A stretch of DNA of 64,000 nucleotides from Candidatus Thorarchaeota archaeon (GTDB taxonomy: Archaea; Asgardarchaeota; Thorarchaeia; Thorarchaeales; Thorarchaeaceae), in NCBI GenBank assembly GCA_008080745.1, contig SHMX01000004.1, positions 310,001 to 374,000 of the forward strand, read 5' to 3'. Position numbers and translations under genes: made by a program. The notes under the pieces are model-generated. The model was not told where the DNA came from, did not search any database, and saw only the letters and a list, made by a program, of their open reading frames with translations. Positions within the stretch are counted from its first letter, which is position 1. Every line of letters starts with the position of its first letter. Positions 33,190-42,738 of this stretch are shown one piece after another.

Positions 33190-34473
33190 TCAGACCGCAT
33201 TCAGCTTAATCTCGATAACACTTCCAGTGACTTCTTCTTTTTCTATTACATCTCTAACACTGATGTCTATCATTAACAATCGTGCCAATCGAATGACAAT
33301 ATTAAGCCCAATACCTAGCCGTTCACTATCTACAGAAAGTTTGTTGATACATGTTTTGATTTCATCATCCATTCCCCCTGCATTATCCTGGATCAGTAAT
33401 GACACACCCTCATGTTTGACGACACTTATCCGAATGTTTGACTTCAGGTCGGTATGCGTGACTGCATTATCGATGATATTCCAGATGATTTGTTTCAAAA
33501 GAGGAGATTCCAATATGATATACTCTTCTTCGTTATCAATGATGAGCGAGTTCTCATCGAGCTCATGTTCTATAATCACTTGTTTTCGTACTTCTAGTAG
33601 CATCTTAACGAGTTCTATCTCTTTCTTCTCCGAGTTTCCTGATACGAGAGATCTGATAGTGTCTCGTGTATTACTCATAAAAGCAAGAGCAGAGGTCAGT
33701 GATTCCTCAGCAATTGTCCAATAGTGTTCATTATCATCATCTTCGATTTCCATAAGATCCAATGCTGTAAATGCAATATTGATGTAATTTCTCAAATCAT
33801 GTGTAATGAGACTGCTCATCACTTGTGACATACTCAGGTGTTCCTCGACCTCATGCCTTGTGTCTTCAATATACATCAAGAAGAGCATCATATTTGTCAT
33901 TGAGAGTCCAGTGGATTGAAAATATGATACTGGATAAAAGAGCGAAGAAAATGAGTATCCCATAAGTAGAATACATGAACCAGACCAAAAGAAGAAGGAT
34001 ATCCCAGTAAATGTCTGAATCTTTGTATGATTCATCTCTTTTAGAATGGACTTGCCAGCGTTGTAAAGTGCTAATGCCATTAGGGGAAGTACAACCAGAG
34101 ATGATAGAATAGGTGGTAAGCTGAATAGTACAAGAGGCACATATGTAACCAGTATTATTGCAAGAATAATAATCCTCACTTTTCTTTTCTCTAGTGTTTC
34201 TATTGGTTGAAATCTAAAACCCCTCAAAAGCAAGAATACTGCTGAGATTCTGATTGATATCTCTCCCAATGTTCCGAGATAATATATATTGGTATAGAAA
34301 ATATTTGTTGGCACCCATGCGAAAGTAAACAATAGCGTTGATATTGCCCAATATTTGTACATCTTCTTTGAAGAATACACATAGATACCAATAGTGGCAA
34401 GTACGGTGAAAAAAGTCATGGCTACTAGTGATAATAGTAGGAGTGTTGGATCTTCTTGAAAGATTTGCAGCAA
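33190..34473 (-). CDS. Membrane sensor histidine kinase
   Basis: N-terminal TM helices, SSLITHDLRNYINIAFTAL H-box-like, NIIDNAVTHTD, IQDNAGGMDDEI, LGIGLNIVIRLARLL. Confidence 0.82.
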   Translation of the reverse strand: MLQIFQEDPTLLLLSLVAMTFFTVLATIGIYVYSSKKMYKYWAISTLLFTFAWVPTNIFYTNIYYLGTLGEISIRISAVFLLLRGFRFQPIETLEKRKVRIIILAIILVTYVPLVLFSLPPILSSLVVLPLMALALYNAGKSILKEMNHTKIQTFTGISFFFWSGSCILLMGYSFSSLFYPVSYFQSTGLSMTNMMLFLMYIEDTRHEVEEHLSMSQVMSSLITHDLRNYINIAFTALDLMEIEDDDNEHYWTIAEESLTSALAFMSNTRDTIRSLVSGNSEKKEIELVKMLLEVRKQVIIEHELDENSLIIDNEEEYIILESPLLKQIIWNIIDNAVTHTDLKSNIRISVVKHEGVSLLIQDNAGGMDDEIKTCINKLSVDSERLGIGLNIVIRLARLLMIDISVRDVIEKEEVTGSVIEIKLNAV

Positions 34474-34696
34474 AGGTCACCTTCTTGGATTAGTCAATGT
34501 CAGATGTCGATGTGGTACCTCTAAGCTCCTCATCATAAATATACATCAATTTCTCTTATTGTACTTGCGATTTCCGCTTCGTCAAATAAGAATGCAGTAT
34601 ACGGCATAGGCCAATGTTTTGAAAACAAGAATGCCTTTGGCTATAGCCTTAAATGAAGCTAAATCAAAGGCTCATTAATCAAAGGAGGAATCCTAT

Positions 34697-35863
34697 TTGG
34701 CTATGGATGGTTACGATAGACGAGTCATCAGTTATCCCACTTTCACAGAATTAAGTAATATCCTAACCCAGTGGTTCGATATCCTCCATAATGTGCTAGA
34801 ACACGGAATGCCCACATTCATCGTAAAGTGGAGAGAGGATCACGTACCCTCTAAGGAACGGCAAAGAGAGGTCTTTGACGAGCTGGATGCACGTGCAGAT
34901 GCTTTGAATTCGTGGGCATTGGTAAGGTGGAGAAACAAAGAATTGGGTGAATACTATATTCGATTCGTACCTATCGAGACCCAAGAAAAGAGTGATTCCA
35001 CAACCAACTACATTCTATTCATCGCCACATTAGCTACAATGGGAATAGGTGGATTTCTCCAAGCAACAAGTCCTGTCTTCCTGACCTTGTTCTATCCAAG
35101 AGGATGGAATCTTTTCGATGTATTCCTTACCACTATTATTTTCATGGCCTCTATCATGGGCATCATATTTACTCATGAGATGGGACATTACCTTACTGCT
35201 CAAAACAGGGGAATAGAAGCGACTCTTCCCTACTTCATCCCGGGATTACCTGAACTTGGAGGAACTTTTGGTGCATTTATTCAGCAAAAGAGCCCTCCGA
35301 AGACACTTCGTGATTTGTATGATCTTGGTGTTGCGGGCCCTCTAGCAGGATTTGCTGTAACTCTTGTTGTTCTCCTTACCGGGTTCTTTTTGTCCGTGCC
35401 CGTGACTGCTGAACAACTCGTTGCAATTGAAAACGCATTTCCAAACATGACCGGATCACTACCAGTACCATACATCTTTGTATTACTTGAGATGCTCTTT
35501 CAAGACTCTATCCCTGCTGGCGGAACAATATATCTTCATCCAGTCGCTTTCGCTGGCTGGGTGGGCTGCTTGGTTACAGCTCTTAATCTATTTCCAGCTA
35601 GCCAGTTAGATGGTGGTCATGCTCTTCGTGCAGTTGTCGATTCTGAACAACACAAATACATTGGCTATGCCGCGATTGCATTGATGTTCTTGCTTGGATT
35701 CTTCCTTATGGCAATCCTTGTCTTTCTGCTCAGTCGTGGTGGAGAACATCCAGGCCCACTAAATGATACCATCCCCATTTCAAATGGTAGAAAATTAGTC
35801 TTCGTTCTAGCAATGATTATTCTTATCCTATCGATTCCGCCGCTTGGATTCTCATTCTTTTAG
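34697..35863 (+). CDS. Site-2-protease-like membrane metalloprotease (M50)
   Basis: FTHEMGHYLTAQ (HExxH), GVAGPLAGFAVTL, FPASQLDGGHALRAV; multiple TM. Start TTG 34697 or ATG 34703. Confidence 0.88.
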   Translation: MAMDGYDRRVISYPTFTELSNILTQWFDILHNVLEHGMPTFIVKWREDHVPSKERQREVFDELDARADALNSWALVRWRNKELGEYYIRFVPIETQEKSDSTTNYILFIATLATMGIGGFLQATSPVFLTLFYPRGWNLFDVFLTTIIFMASIMGIIFTHEMGHYLTAQNRGIEATLPYFIPGLPELGGTFGAFIQQKSPPKTLRDLYDLGVAGPLAGFAVTLVVLLTGFFLSVPVTAEQLVAIENAFPNMTGSLPVPYIFVLLEMLFQDSIPAGGTIYLHPVAFAGWVGCLVTALNLFPASQLDGGHALRAVVDSEQHKYIGYAAIALMFLLGFFLMAILVFLLSRGGEHPGPLNDTIPISNGRKLVFVLAMIILILSIPPLGFSFF

Positions 35864-35895
35864 GCTAAGAAATAAAATTGAAAAATAATGGAAAA

Positions 35896-35914
35896 AGGGA
35901 GTTAGTATCTCCCT
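35896..35914 (-). terminator. Hairpin terminator (TBP gene side)
   Basis: AGGGAG-TTAGTAT-CTCCCT with A-rich plus strand (T-run on minus). Confidence 0.45.
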
Positions 35915-35933
35915 AGATTCCTTATGTTGGTCT

Positions 35934-36512
35934 TCAGTCCCAATCTTCGCCTTCAGGTATTCGCATGACACCCAATTCGAGAAGCCTGTCCATTACTTTC
36001 TCTGCAGCTTCATCAATCTGAGGTTCGAACTTTGCTCCAGTGATAACAAGCTTTCCTGATCCAAATAATAGAATAACCACTTTGGGATCTCTCATTCGAT
36101 AGATTAAGCCAGGAAATTGTTCTGGTTCATAAAGTGTATTTTCGAGTTTCATTGCAGCGAGTTCAAGATTTAGTTCTGCTCCGAGACTTGCACTTGCAAC
36201 AATATTTTGAACTACAATAATTGGTTTACCAGAAATTTCTATACCTGCTTCACGGATATTTTTGACAATCTTGTGGACTGCACGTTTTGCCTCTTTCTCG
36301 CTCTTGGCACCAGTACAGACCATCTTACCACTATTAAAGATCAGAGTGGCTGTCTTTGGTTTTTTCAAACGGTACACAAGGCCGGGAAATTGTTCAGGAT
36401 CAAATTCAACGTTTGGCATAGTTGCAGCAATCTCATCCAGGTCTAATCTCTGGTTGAGAATGACCGATGCTACTACGTTCTCTATTTTGGTCTTTGGCTT
36501 CGGTCGGGGCAT
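35934..36512 (-). CDS. tbp: TATA-box-binding protein
   Basis: Two imperfect repeats: IENVVASVILNQRLDLDEIA...FPGLVYRLKKPKTATLIFNSGKMVCTGAKS and VQNIVASASLGAELNLE...FPGLIYRMRDPKVVILLFGSGKLVITGAK. Confidence 0.98.
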   Translation of the reverse strand: MPRPKPKTKIENVVASVILNQRLDLDEIAATMPNVEFDPEQFPGLVYRLKKPKTATLIFNSGKMVCTGAKSEKEAKRAVHKIVKNIREAGIEISGKPIIVVQNIVASASLGAELNLELAAMKLENTLYEPEQFPGLIYRMRDPKVVILLFGSGKLVITGAKFEPQIDEAAEKVMDRLLELGVMRIPEGEDWD

Positions 36513-36775
36513 ATCGGGTTCCTCTCTCCCTTTATATACTAGGGCTTAGTATATAAGTCGCCTTATAAAGGCTATGCAATTTACACAAATAAACCGTTGA
36601 ATAAAACAATGATGCCACGATTTTTTTGATTTTTTATTATTCAGCAAACAGATATGAATGGCTTTCAAATTGGATAAATTCTTGTAACTTATGGTGTGAT
36701 ATGTTTTCTCAGTGATTGAGACGTGTGATTTTTACTTGCATTAATTGACAAACATTTCTTATAACAGATTTCGAT

Positions 36776-37039
36776 TTATCGATATACCGCTATAACACCA
36801 TATCTACTATTTGACGGTGTGTATTTTCCTGATAGAATACATAGCCCTAGTATGAACGCAACTATCGAGATAAGAAAAGGGACGAATGCAAATATCTCTG
36901 GAATATCCATTGATTCACTTTGATTAAGAGCATTTAATCCTAGAAAACCAGCAAATGCTGCAAAGATAAAGAGACATAAACCATATCCACAACGGACCGA
37001 CTTGGACATCTTTTCCTTTTTTGACATAATTTCCATCAC
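36776..37039 (-). CDS. Small membrane protein, unknown function
   Basis: 87 aa, two hydrophobic helices. Confidence 0.5.
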   Translation of the reverse strand: MMEIMSKKEKMSKSVRCGYGLCLFIFAAFAGFLGLNALNQSESMDIPEIFAFVPFLISIVAFILGLCILSGKYTPSNSRYGVIAVYR

Positions 37040-37043
37040 TTCT

Positions 37044-37463
37044 TCAACTATCGTATTTAATGCGAATATACACTGAGATGATTGCCCCTATGCCTATGCA
37101 GATGATTCCTGCATAAAAGGAGAATAGACCACCATATCCTACCAGACCATTATATATCAGATACGCTGCTACGATGAGAAATACTACAATAGCGAGATTC
37201 AAGTAGAGTTTCGTTCTATCTGTATTACCTTTGGATTTTGGTTTCTTCTTTCTTCTCGATTTCTTTGTTTCTTTCAGTTTAATGGTTTGTAAAAGAAGAA
37301 GTATTAGCAATAAGGCACAGATAAGCAGAATTAGACTCCACCAAAATGGTGGTGGATCCGGGAACACAAAAAATTCAATGAATCCAAGTATGGTGGCACC
37401 TACTATAATTATAGTATAGTTCCGTTTTTCTTCTGGTCCCATATTTTTAATATACTGCATCAT
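37044..37463 (-). CDS. Small membrane protein, unknown function
   Basis: 139 aa, four hydrophobic segments separated by a Lys-rich loop. Confidence 0.6.
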   Translation of the reverse strand: MMQYIKNMGPEEKRNYTIIIVGATILGFIEFFVFPDPPPFWWSLILLICALLLILLLLQTIKLKETKKSRRKKKPKSKGNTDRTKLYLNLAIVVFLIVAAYLIYNGLVGYGGLFSFYAGIICIGIGAIISVYIRIKYDS

Positions 37464-37879
37464 AAAAATAACCTAGCAAAAGGATTATGATAATCTGATA
37501 ATAGAGAATAAGAATCGCGTTAGAACAAATCGCATGAGAATCATTTATTGTAAATGCTTCCTATTTTGATTGGAGATGACCGGTAGTACAGCTATATACA
37601 CTCTAAACAGAATTAACATCCATTACTAGGCAAGTCGATATGGGTGGCGGGCAGTAGCGGATATCGTTTAGAAATGTGTATGCAGAAATTTGTTTTCGTA
37701 GTGATATTTGTGTCAACGTTGGTGTTGCAATTCTGGATTTCGCTCTCCATCTTTTTTATAGAATGCAATCAGACTGCATCCTATCAGTGCATGATATTAC
37801 ATCTTTGCGTATTTTGAAACCTGTATTATGAATCATATGCATTACTTTCTTAGTTAGAAAATCTGATAGTACCAATGCA

Positions 37880-38299
37880 ATGAAACGTATCTTGTTTGTA
37901 TGCACAAAAAACGCTGCCAGATCTCAGATTGCCGAAGGCCTTCTGAAACTTCTTGGAAAGGCAGAATATGAGGTTTCAAGTGCTGGCTTGGAGGAAGCCC
38001 CGGAGGTCCATCCTCTTGCAATAACTGTTCTCAGAGAACGGGGGTTTGATTCTTCTGGAATGTACTCAAAGAAAATTGATGAGGAATTACTCAAGCAAGA
38101 ATTTGATCTTGTTGTGACAGTATGTGACCACGCAAAGGACAATTGCCCATTATTTCCAAAAGCGAAGAAGACGATACATTGGTCTGTCAGAGATCCTGCA
38201 AAGAAAAAAGGTACCTACTACGAGTTGCTTGAAGCTTTCAGAAAAATAAGGCGTGAATTAGAGAAACAGATAAAATCAGATATCATTGATAGATTGTAA
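37880..38299 (+). CDS. Arsenate reductase-like / low-molecular-weight phosphatase-fold protein
   Basis: ILFVCTKNAARSQIAEG (CX5R P-loop), VVTVCDHAKDNCPLFP, HWSVRDPAKKKGTYYELLEAFRKIRREL. Confidence 0.9.
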   Translation: MKRILFVCTKNAARSQIAEGLLKLLGKAEYEVSSAGLEEAPEVHPLAITVLRERGFDSSGMYSKKIDEELLKQEFDLVVTVCDHAKDNCPLFPKAKKTIHWSVRDPAKKKGTYYELLEAFRKIRRELEKQIKSDIIDRL

Positions 38300-38522
38300 T
38301 TATGGATTCTAGATGTTTGCTACTCAATCCAAACACCTCTATTTTCTAAGACACTCTATTTGATGTCATAAATTTGATTCTAATTGAGATAGTATTCTAT
38401 TTGTAATAATTAGCGTGCAAATATGAGCTGATGGGAATTTCTGATATGCTCCATTATTTTTTGGTAACTAGACTAGGATTAATAAACAAATTTGTAAATC
38501 TTTCAGAAAAGGATGTGTCATA

Positions 38523-38687
38523 ATGGGATTACATTGTCATGATATGAAAAAAGGACAAGTCTACTATTGTAGTGACTGTGGCTTAGAAATTAAAATAATG
38601 GCTGAATGCACCCAATGCTGTGGTGATGAGGATTCTTGCAGCTGTACCTTCAGTTGCTGCGGAAATGAGCTTAAACTGAAGAAATAA
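38523..38687 (+). CDS. 54-aa Cys-rich desulforedoxin-like protein
   Basis: ATG 38523 to TAA 38687: MGLHCHDMKKGQVYYCSDCGLEIKIMAECTQCCGDEDSCSCTFSCCGNELKLKK. VYYCSDCG...SCCGNEL resembles desulforedoxin (YKCxxCG...CCGxxM) with an inserted Cys-rich loop. A terminator hairpin follows. Confidence 0.75.
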   Translation: MGLHCHDMKKGQVYYCSDCGLEIKIMAECTQCCGDEDSCSCTFSCCGNELKLKK

Positions 38688-38700
38688 CCCTATATTGAGA

Positions 38701-38733
38701 GAGTCAGAATTTTTCTGACTCGTTATATTTTTT
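38701..38733 (+). terminator. Intrinsic-style hairpin terminator
   Basis: GAGTCAGAA-TTT-TTCTGACTC then tatattttttt. Confidence 0.7.
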
Positions 38734-38801
38734 TACACTTTAGAAGCAACATTGCTTACAACCTAATACTTAATCTTCATAGTTGTCCTACTTTACCGGA
38801 T

Positions 38802-39266
38802 GTGTATATCTTGCAGAGAGTTGGTAACAAAAGATGGATCAAACCAGCAATCATTCTTATTATTGCGATTCTATCAACCCCATATGCACTGTTGGAGAGT
38901 GCGGGATTAGGAAGTAGTAATCTTCACATTCGAGCTCCATTTTGGGAATACGTTCAATCTTTTTATTTTTCTGGATTTCAACTCCTCGATTTGACTTCTG
39001 TTATTTCTGGCCTTCCATTCTTGATTTTGCGACTATTTTCACTAGTTGTTGTTATCGCTTATTTTCAGGGTAGAATCAGCAAGAATATCACATTATTATT
39101 GAGTAGCATTATCGAACTTGGACCTCTAGTAGTTACTGCAATGGGCATATTAGAAATGGTCAATTCTCCTGCTTATATCGTGATGTGGCCCTTGCCCATT
39201 TTGCTTGGTATAATTTTGATTCTTATTCAGACAATATCAGTAAACGAGCCAACATCTCCGTTTTGA
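38802..39266 (+). CDS. Small multi-pass membrane protein, unknown function
   Basis: 154 aa with four hydrophobic segments. Confidence 0.55.
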   Translation: MYILQRVGNKRWIKPAIILIIAILSTPYALLESAGLGSSNLHIRAPFWEYVQSFYFSGFQLLDLTSVISGLPFLILRLFSLVVVIAYFQGRISKNITLLLSSIIELGPLVVTAMGILEMVNSPAYIVMWPLPILLGIILILIQTISVNEPTSPF

Positions 39267-39309
39267 AAATGGATGAAACTAGACTGAGCGTAAGGAAACT
39301 GGATACAAA

Positions 39310-39354
39310 AAAAGTGAAAATAAAAAGAAAATCACAAGGAGTGACATCCTTGTG
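39310..39354 (-). terminator. Hairpin terminator downstream of the ferritin-like gene
   Basis: CACAAGGA-GTGACA-TCCTTGTG with T-rich tract on the minus strand. Confidence 0.5.
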
Positions 39355-39366
39355 TCTTAGATTGCA

Positions 39367-39870
39367 TTAGTACATGTCTTTTGCAATCATCATATCTTCT
39401 ACTAGTGCTTGAAGATCCTCTTCGTGCTCTACTTCATCTTCAAGAATTTCTAGAGCAAGGTTGTATGTCACAGGATCTTTGTCTTTGGTCAATTCCAGTA
39501 TCTTTGAGTATACATCGATTGCACACTGTTCAGCCTCTATGTTCTGATTCAATAATTCTTTGACTGATGGTTTGCTTGGTTCAGCATATCCACAATTAGT
39601 GTGTTCGTACCAATCCTCTGGTTTGAGGATTGGAGTTCCTCCTAACTGGATGATTCTTTCAACTAACATATCCGCATGTCTAAGTTCATCGAGTGCATGT
39701 TCCATAAGTTCAGCTACAACTGCACCCCTCATTGGACCTACTGCGACTTTAGCTCCTACCCAATATTGATAGTATGCTAACCATTCGTCAGCAAAGGCCT
39801 TGTTAAGGTGTTTAATTAGTAGTTCTACATCGAGTTTAACGATTTCTCTTCCTCGTTTTCCCATAATCAT
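39367..39870 (-). CDS. Ferritin-like diiron protein (Dps-like/DPSL type)
   Basis: ADEWLAYYQYWVGAKV, HALDELRHADML, EAEQCAIDVY, EILEDEVEHEEDL diiron ligands; two Cys (TNCGY, EQCAI). Confidence 0.85.
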   Translation of the reverse strand: MIMGKRGREIVKLDVELLIKHLNKAFADEWLAYYQYWVGAKVAVGPMRGAVVAELMEHALDELRHADMLVERIIQLGGTPILKPEDWYEHTNCGYAEPSKPSVKELLNQNIEAEQCAIDVYSKILELTKDKDPVTYNLALEILEDEVEHEEDLQALVEDMMIAKDMY

Positions 39871-40153
39871 TCTATCCTAATGATTTATTGACCCCGTCCA
39901 AATTTTCATTTTATTTCCAATTCAGACACAGGCGAGTAAATCAACTATAGTGTAGCTTCCTGTCTCTAATAAACCCTTGTTAACCTCCATGATATTATAC
40001 TGCTAGTAAATCATCTCCTTTATCGGAATCTTTTTACATACATAACGAATAATTAACTATAGATAATGAGATGAATAATAGTTGGAATTCTTGTAGTACG
40101 AATTTCCTGCCATCCATCATGCCATCGTTGTACCTGAGAAGAGAGTAAACCAC

Positions 40154-42736
40154 GTGAAAATAAAACGAGTAAGAAGATACAGAGGTCCCAGCATCTATAG
40201 TACAGATATATCAGTAATCAAACCGATAGTTCTTATTGAGGACTCGGATCATATCGCATCTTCGAAAATAGACTCAATTCTGTCCGAATTTGAAATAATA
40301 AATCAAGAAGATGAACTGCATGCTGATAATATATGGGATATCCTCCCCTCTTTGACACTTGCTCTTTTGCAGAATTCTGGCGGAAAACACCTTCAAACTG
40401 CAAAGAGTCTGAATAAATCTGACACAAGGTATGAGTATATAGTTGAGATGGATTTGGAACCAGTGGCGGTATCGGCTGCTTATGAATCGGTCAATATTAT
40501 CAATGATTTAATCAAGGGTGAAAAACCCAACATTTCGAAGATTTTGGAAGAGCTATCTGAAGAACGATATCGTTATGATTTAGGTCCAAGTACAAAATCT
40601 ATTGTAAAAGCAGCTCAAGATAGAGATATTCCGACAATTCGTCTCGATCAATACAGCCTAGTCCAATTAGGTTTTGCCTCGAAAAACAGAAAGATTGAGG
40701 CTGCAACAACTGACGATACGTCTTTTGTTGGTATGGAGATTGCACAATCCAAGTTGATGTCTAAAATAATGCTTCAGAGAGCAAAGCTACCCTATGTTCA
40801 AGGGGAGATGGTAGTTTCAAAAATTCAAATCGAATCAATTGTAGAACAATTAGGTTTTCCTCTGGTTGTAAAACCAGCTGACGCAAGTAAAGGCAGAGGA
40901 GTTACAACCAACATTGAAAATATCGATGATATTTATACGGGATATGAGAAAGCAAAAGAATTCTCAGAGTATATTTTAATTGAGCAATTTGTAGAGGGAA
41001 GGGATTACCGTGTTTTAGTTGCAGGCGGTGAAGTACTAGCAGTAGCTGAACGTATTCCAGCCCATGTTATTGGTGATGGAGAAAAAACTGTTTCAGAATT
41101 GATAAAGTTGGAGAATAACAATCCCCTTAGAGGAGAAGGACATGAACTACCTCTTACGAAAATTTCTGTTGACTCTAGTCTAAAGAAAACCCTCGAATCT
41201 CAAAATATGGATCTTGAAACTGTTCCTAAAGAGGGAGAATTTGTGCAACTAAAGCCAACCGCTAATCTCAGCACCGGGGGAATCGCCATCGATAGAAGTA
41301 AAGAGATTCATCCCGATAATGAGGAGATGGTAATACGATCATCTAGGATTGTTGGACTCGATGTCTGTGGTATCGATTTGATTACAACTGATATCTCAAA
41401 ATCTCTCTGGGAAACAGGAGGGAAAATAATAGAACTGAATACAGCTCCTGGTCTCCGAATGCATCTATTCCCTACTGAGGGCGAAGCCCAAAATGTAGGT
41501 GAGAAAATATTGGATACTCTTTTTTCCAAAGGTGAGAATGGTAGAATCCCCATTGTAGCGATAACTGGAACAAATGGAAAAACAACAGTCACTCTATTGA
41601 CGTCCCATATACTCAGACTAGATGGAAAAAGAATAGGAATGATTACTACTGAAGGAATTCATGTTCAAGGGACTAGAATATTCCGCGGTGACTGTACTGG
41701 TCCATGGTCTAGTGGTGCGATTCTTCGAGACCCTACTGTGGACATAGGCGTATTCGAAACGGCCCGTGGTGGTATTCTAAAACGTGGTCTCGGTTTCGAT
41801 AGAACTCAGGTTTCTGTGTTTCTCAATGTTAGTGAGGAACATCTTGGTGAGCACGGGATTAATACAGTGGACGAGATGGCAGAAGTCAAAGCCTTGCTCT
41901 ATGATATTGTAGATGTTGATGGATACGGAGTGATAAATTGTAGTGATGATAGGGTCTGGAAAGAATCAAAGAGAATAGAAGGGAAAAAGATTGGTTTCTC
42001 TATTGACCCAGATAACCCTCGTCTAGCAGAATTGGAAGAACAAGGTTTTCCTTATATTACTGTGAAATCCAACAGAATTGTGATTGTGGATTCGGGACGT
42101 TCAATCGAAGTATCAGAATTAGATGCTATTCCCTTGACTTACGAAGGGATTGCAGAGTTTAACATAGAGAATGTTTTAGCAGCTTGTGCTGTAGCATATT
42201 CCATGGATGTTTCTGTTGATGTCATTCAATCAGGATTGCTATCATTTTCTCCCACTCCAGAACTGAATCCAGGAAGAGCTAATCTCATAAGAATTGGAAA
42301 TTCATACATCTTTGTAGATTATGCGCATAATATTGCTGCTATGAAATTAATAGCTCGTTTCTTGGGACGTTTGAAATCTAGATGGGGTCTTAGAACACTA
42401 AAAGCCGTAGTGAGTCTTCCTGGAAATAGACGAGAAGTAGAATATTATAAAATCATGCGAATTATTGCTGATTCTTTCGATGAAATCTATATCAAAGAAG
42501 ACAAGGATCTTAGAGAACGAGAAAGGGGCGAAATGACTGAGATTCTCTCCAATACACTTCTCGAATCAGGTTTTCCTGAGGATCACATCTATACTGGTTT
42601 CGTAGAACCAGAGGGACTTCAACAAGCTCTCCAAGATTTGCATGATGATGACTTGATTTTCGTGAATTTCGAAGATGTTGATATTATCCTATCAACAATT
42701 CGTGAATTCAAGAGAAAGAAAATAGGGGGACTCTAA
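40154..42736 (+). CDS. Cyanophycin synthetase-like protein (ATP-grasp + Mur ligase), motifs intact
   Basis: GPSTKSIVKAA, VQLGFASKNRKIEAATTDDTS, VVKPADASKGRGVTTNI, IIELNTAPGLRMH, AITGTNGKTTVT, FETARGGILKRGLGFD, VFLNVSEEHLGEHGINTVDEMAEVK, FVDYAHN. GTG start. Confidence 0.9.
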   Translation: MKIKRVRRYRGPSIYSTDISVIKPIVLIEDSDHIASSKIDSILSEFEIINQEDELHADNIWDILPSLTLALLQNSGGKHLQTAKSLNKSDTRYEYIVEMDLEPVAVSAAYESVNIINDLIKGEKPNISKILEELSEERYRYDLGPSTKSIVKAAQDRDIPTIRLDQYSLVQLGFASKNRKIEAATTDDTSFVGMEIAQSKLMSKIMLQRAKLPYVQGEMVVSKIQIESIVEQLGFPLVVKPADASKGRGVTTNIENIDDIYTGYEKAKEFSEYILIEQFVEGRDYRVLVAGGEVLAVAERIPAHVIGDGEKTVSELIKLENNNPLRGEGHELPLTKISVDSSLKKTLESQNMDLETVPKEGEFVQLKPTANLSTGGIAIDRSKEIHPDNEEMVIRSSRIVGLDVCGIDLITTDISKSLWETGGKIIELNTAPGLRMHLFPTEGEAQNVGEKILDTLFSKGENGRIPIVAITGTNGKTTVTLLTSHILRLDGKRIGMITTEGIHVQGTRIFRGDCTGPWSSGAILRDPTVDIGVFETARGGILKRGLGFDRTQVSVFLNVSEEHLGEHGINTVDEMAEVKALLYDIVDVDGYGVINCSDDRVWKESKRIEGKKIGFSIDPDNPRLAELEEQGFPYITVKSNRIVIVDSGRSIEVSELDAIPLTYEGIAEFNIENVLAACAVAYSMDVSVDVIQSGLLSFSPTPELNPGRANLIRIGNSYIFVDYAHNIAAMKLIARFLGRLKSRWGLRTLKAVVSLPGNRREVEYYKIMRIIADSFDEIYIKEDKDLRERERGEMTEILSNTLLESGFPEDHIYTGFVEPEGLQQALQDLHDDDLIFVNFEDVDIILSTIREFKRKKIGGL

Positions 42737-42738
42737 AA

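Noticed and set aside
33227-33724. 165-aa ORF opposite the histidine kinase
   Set aside because: Ser/Ile-rich shadow ORF antisense to a well-supported kinase.
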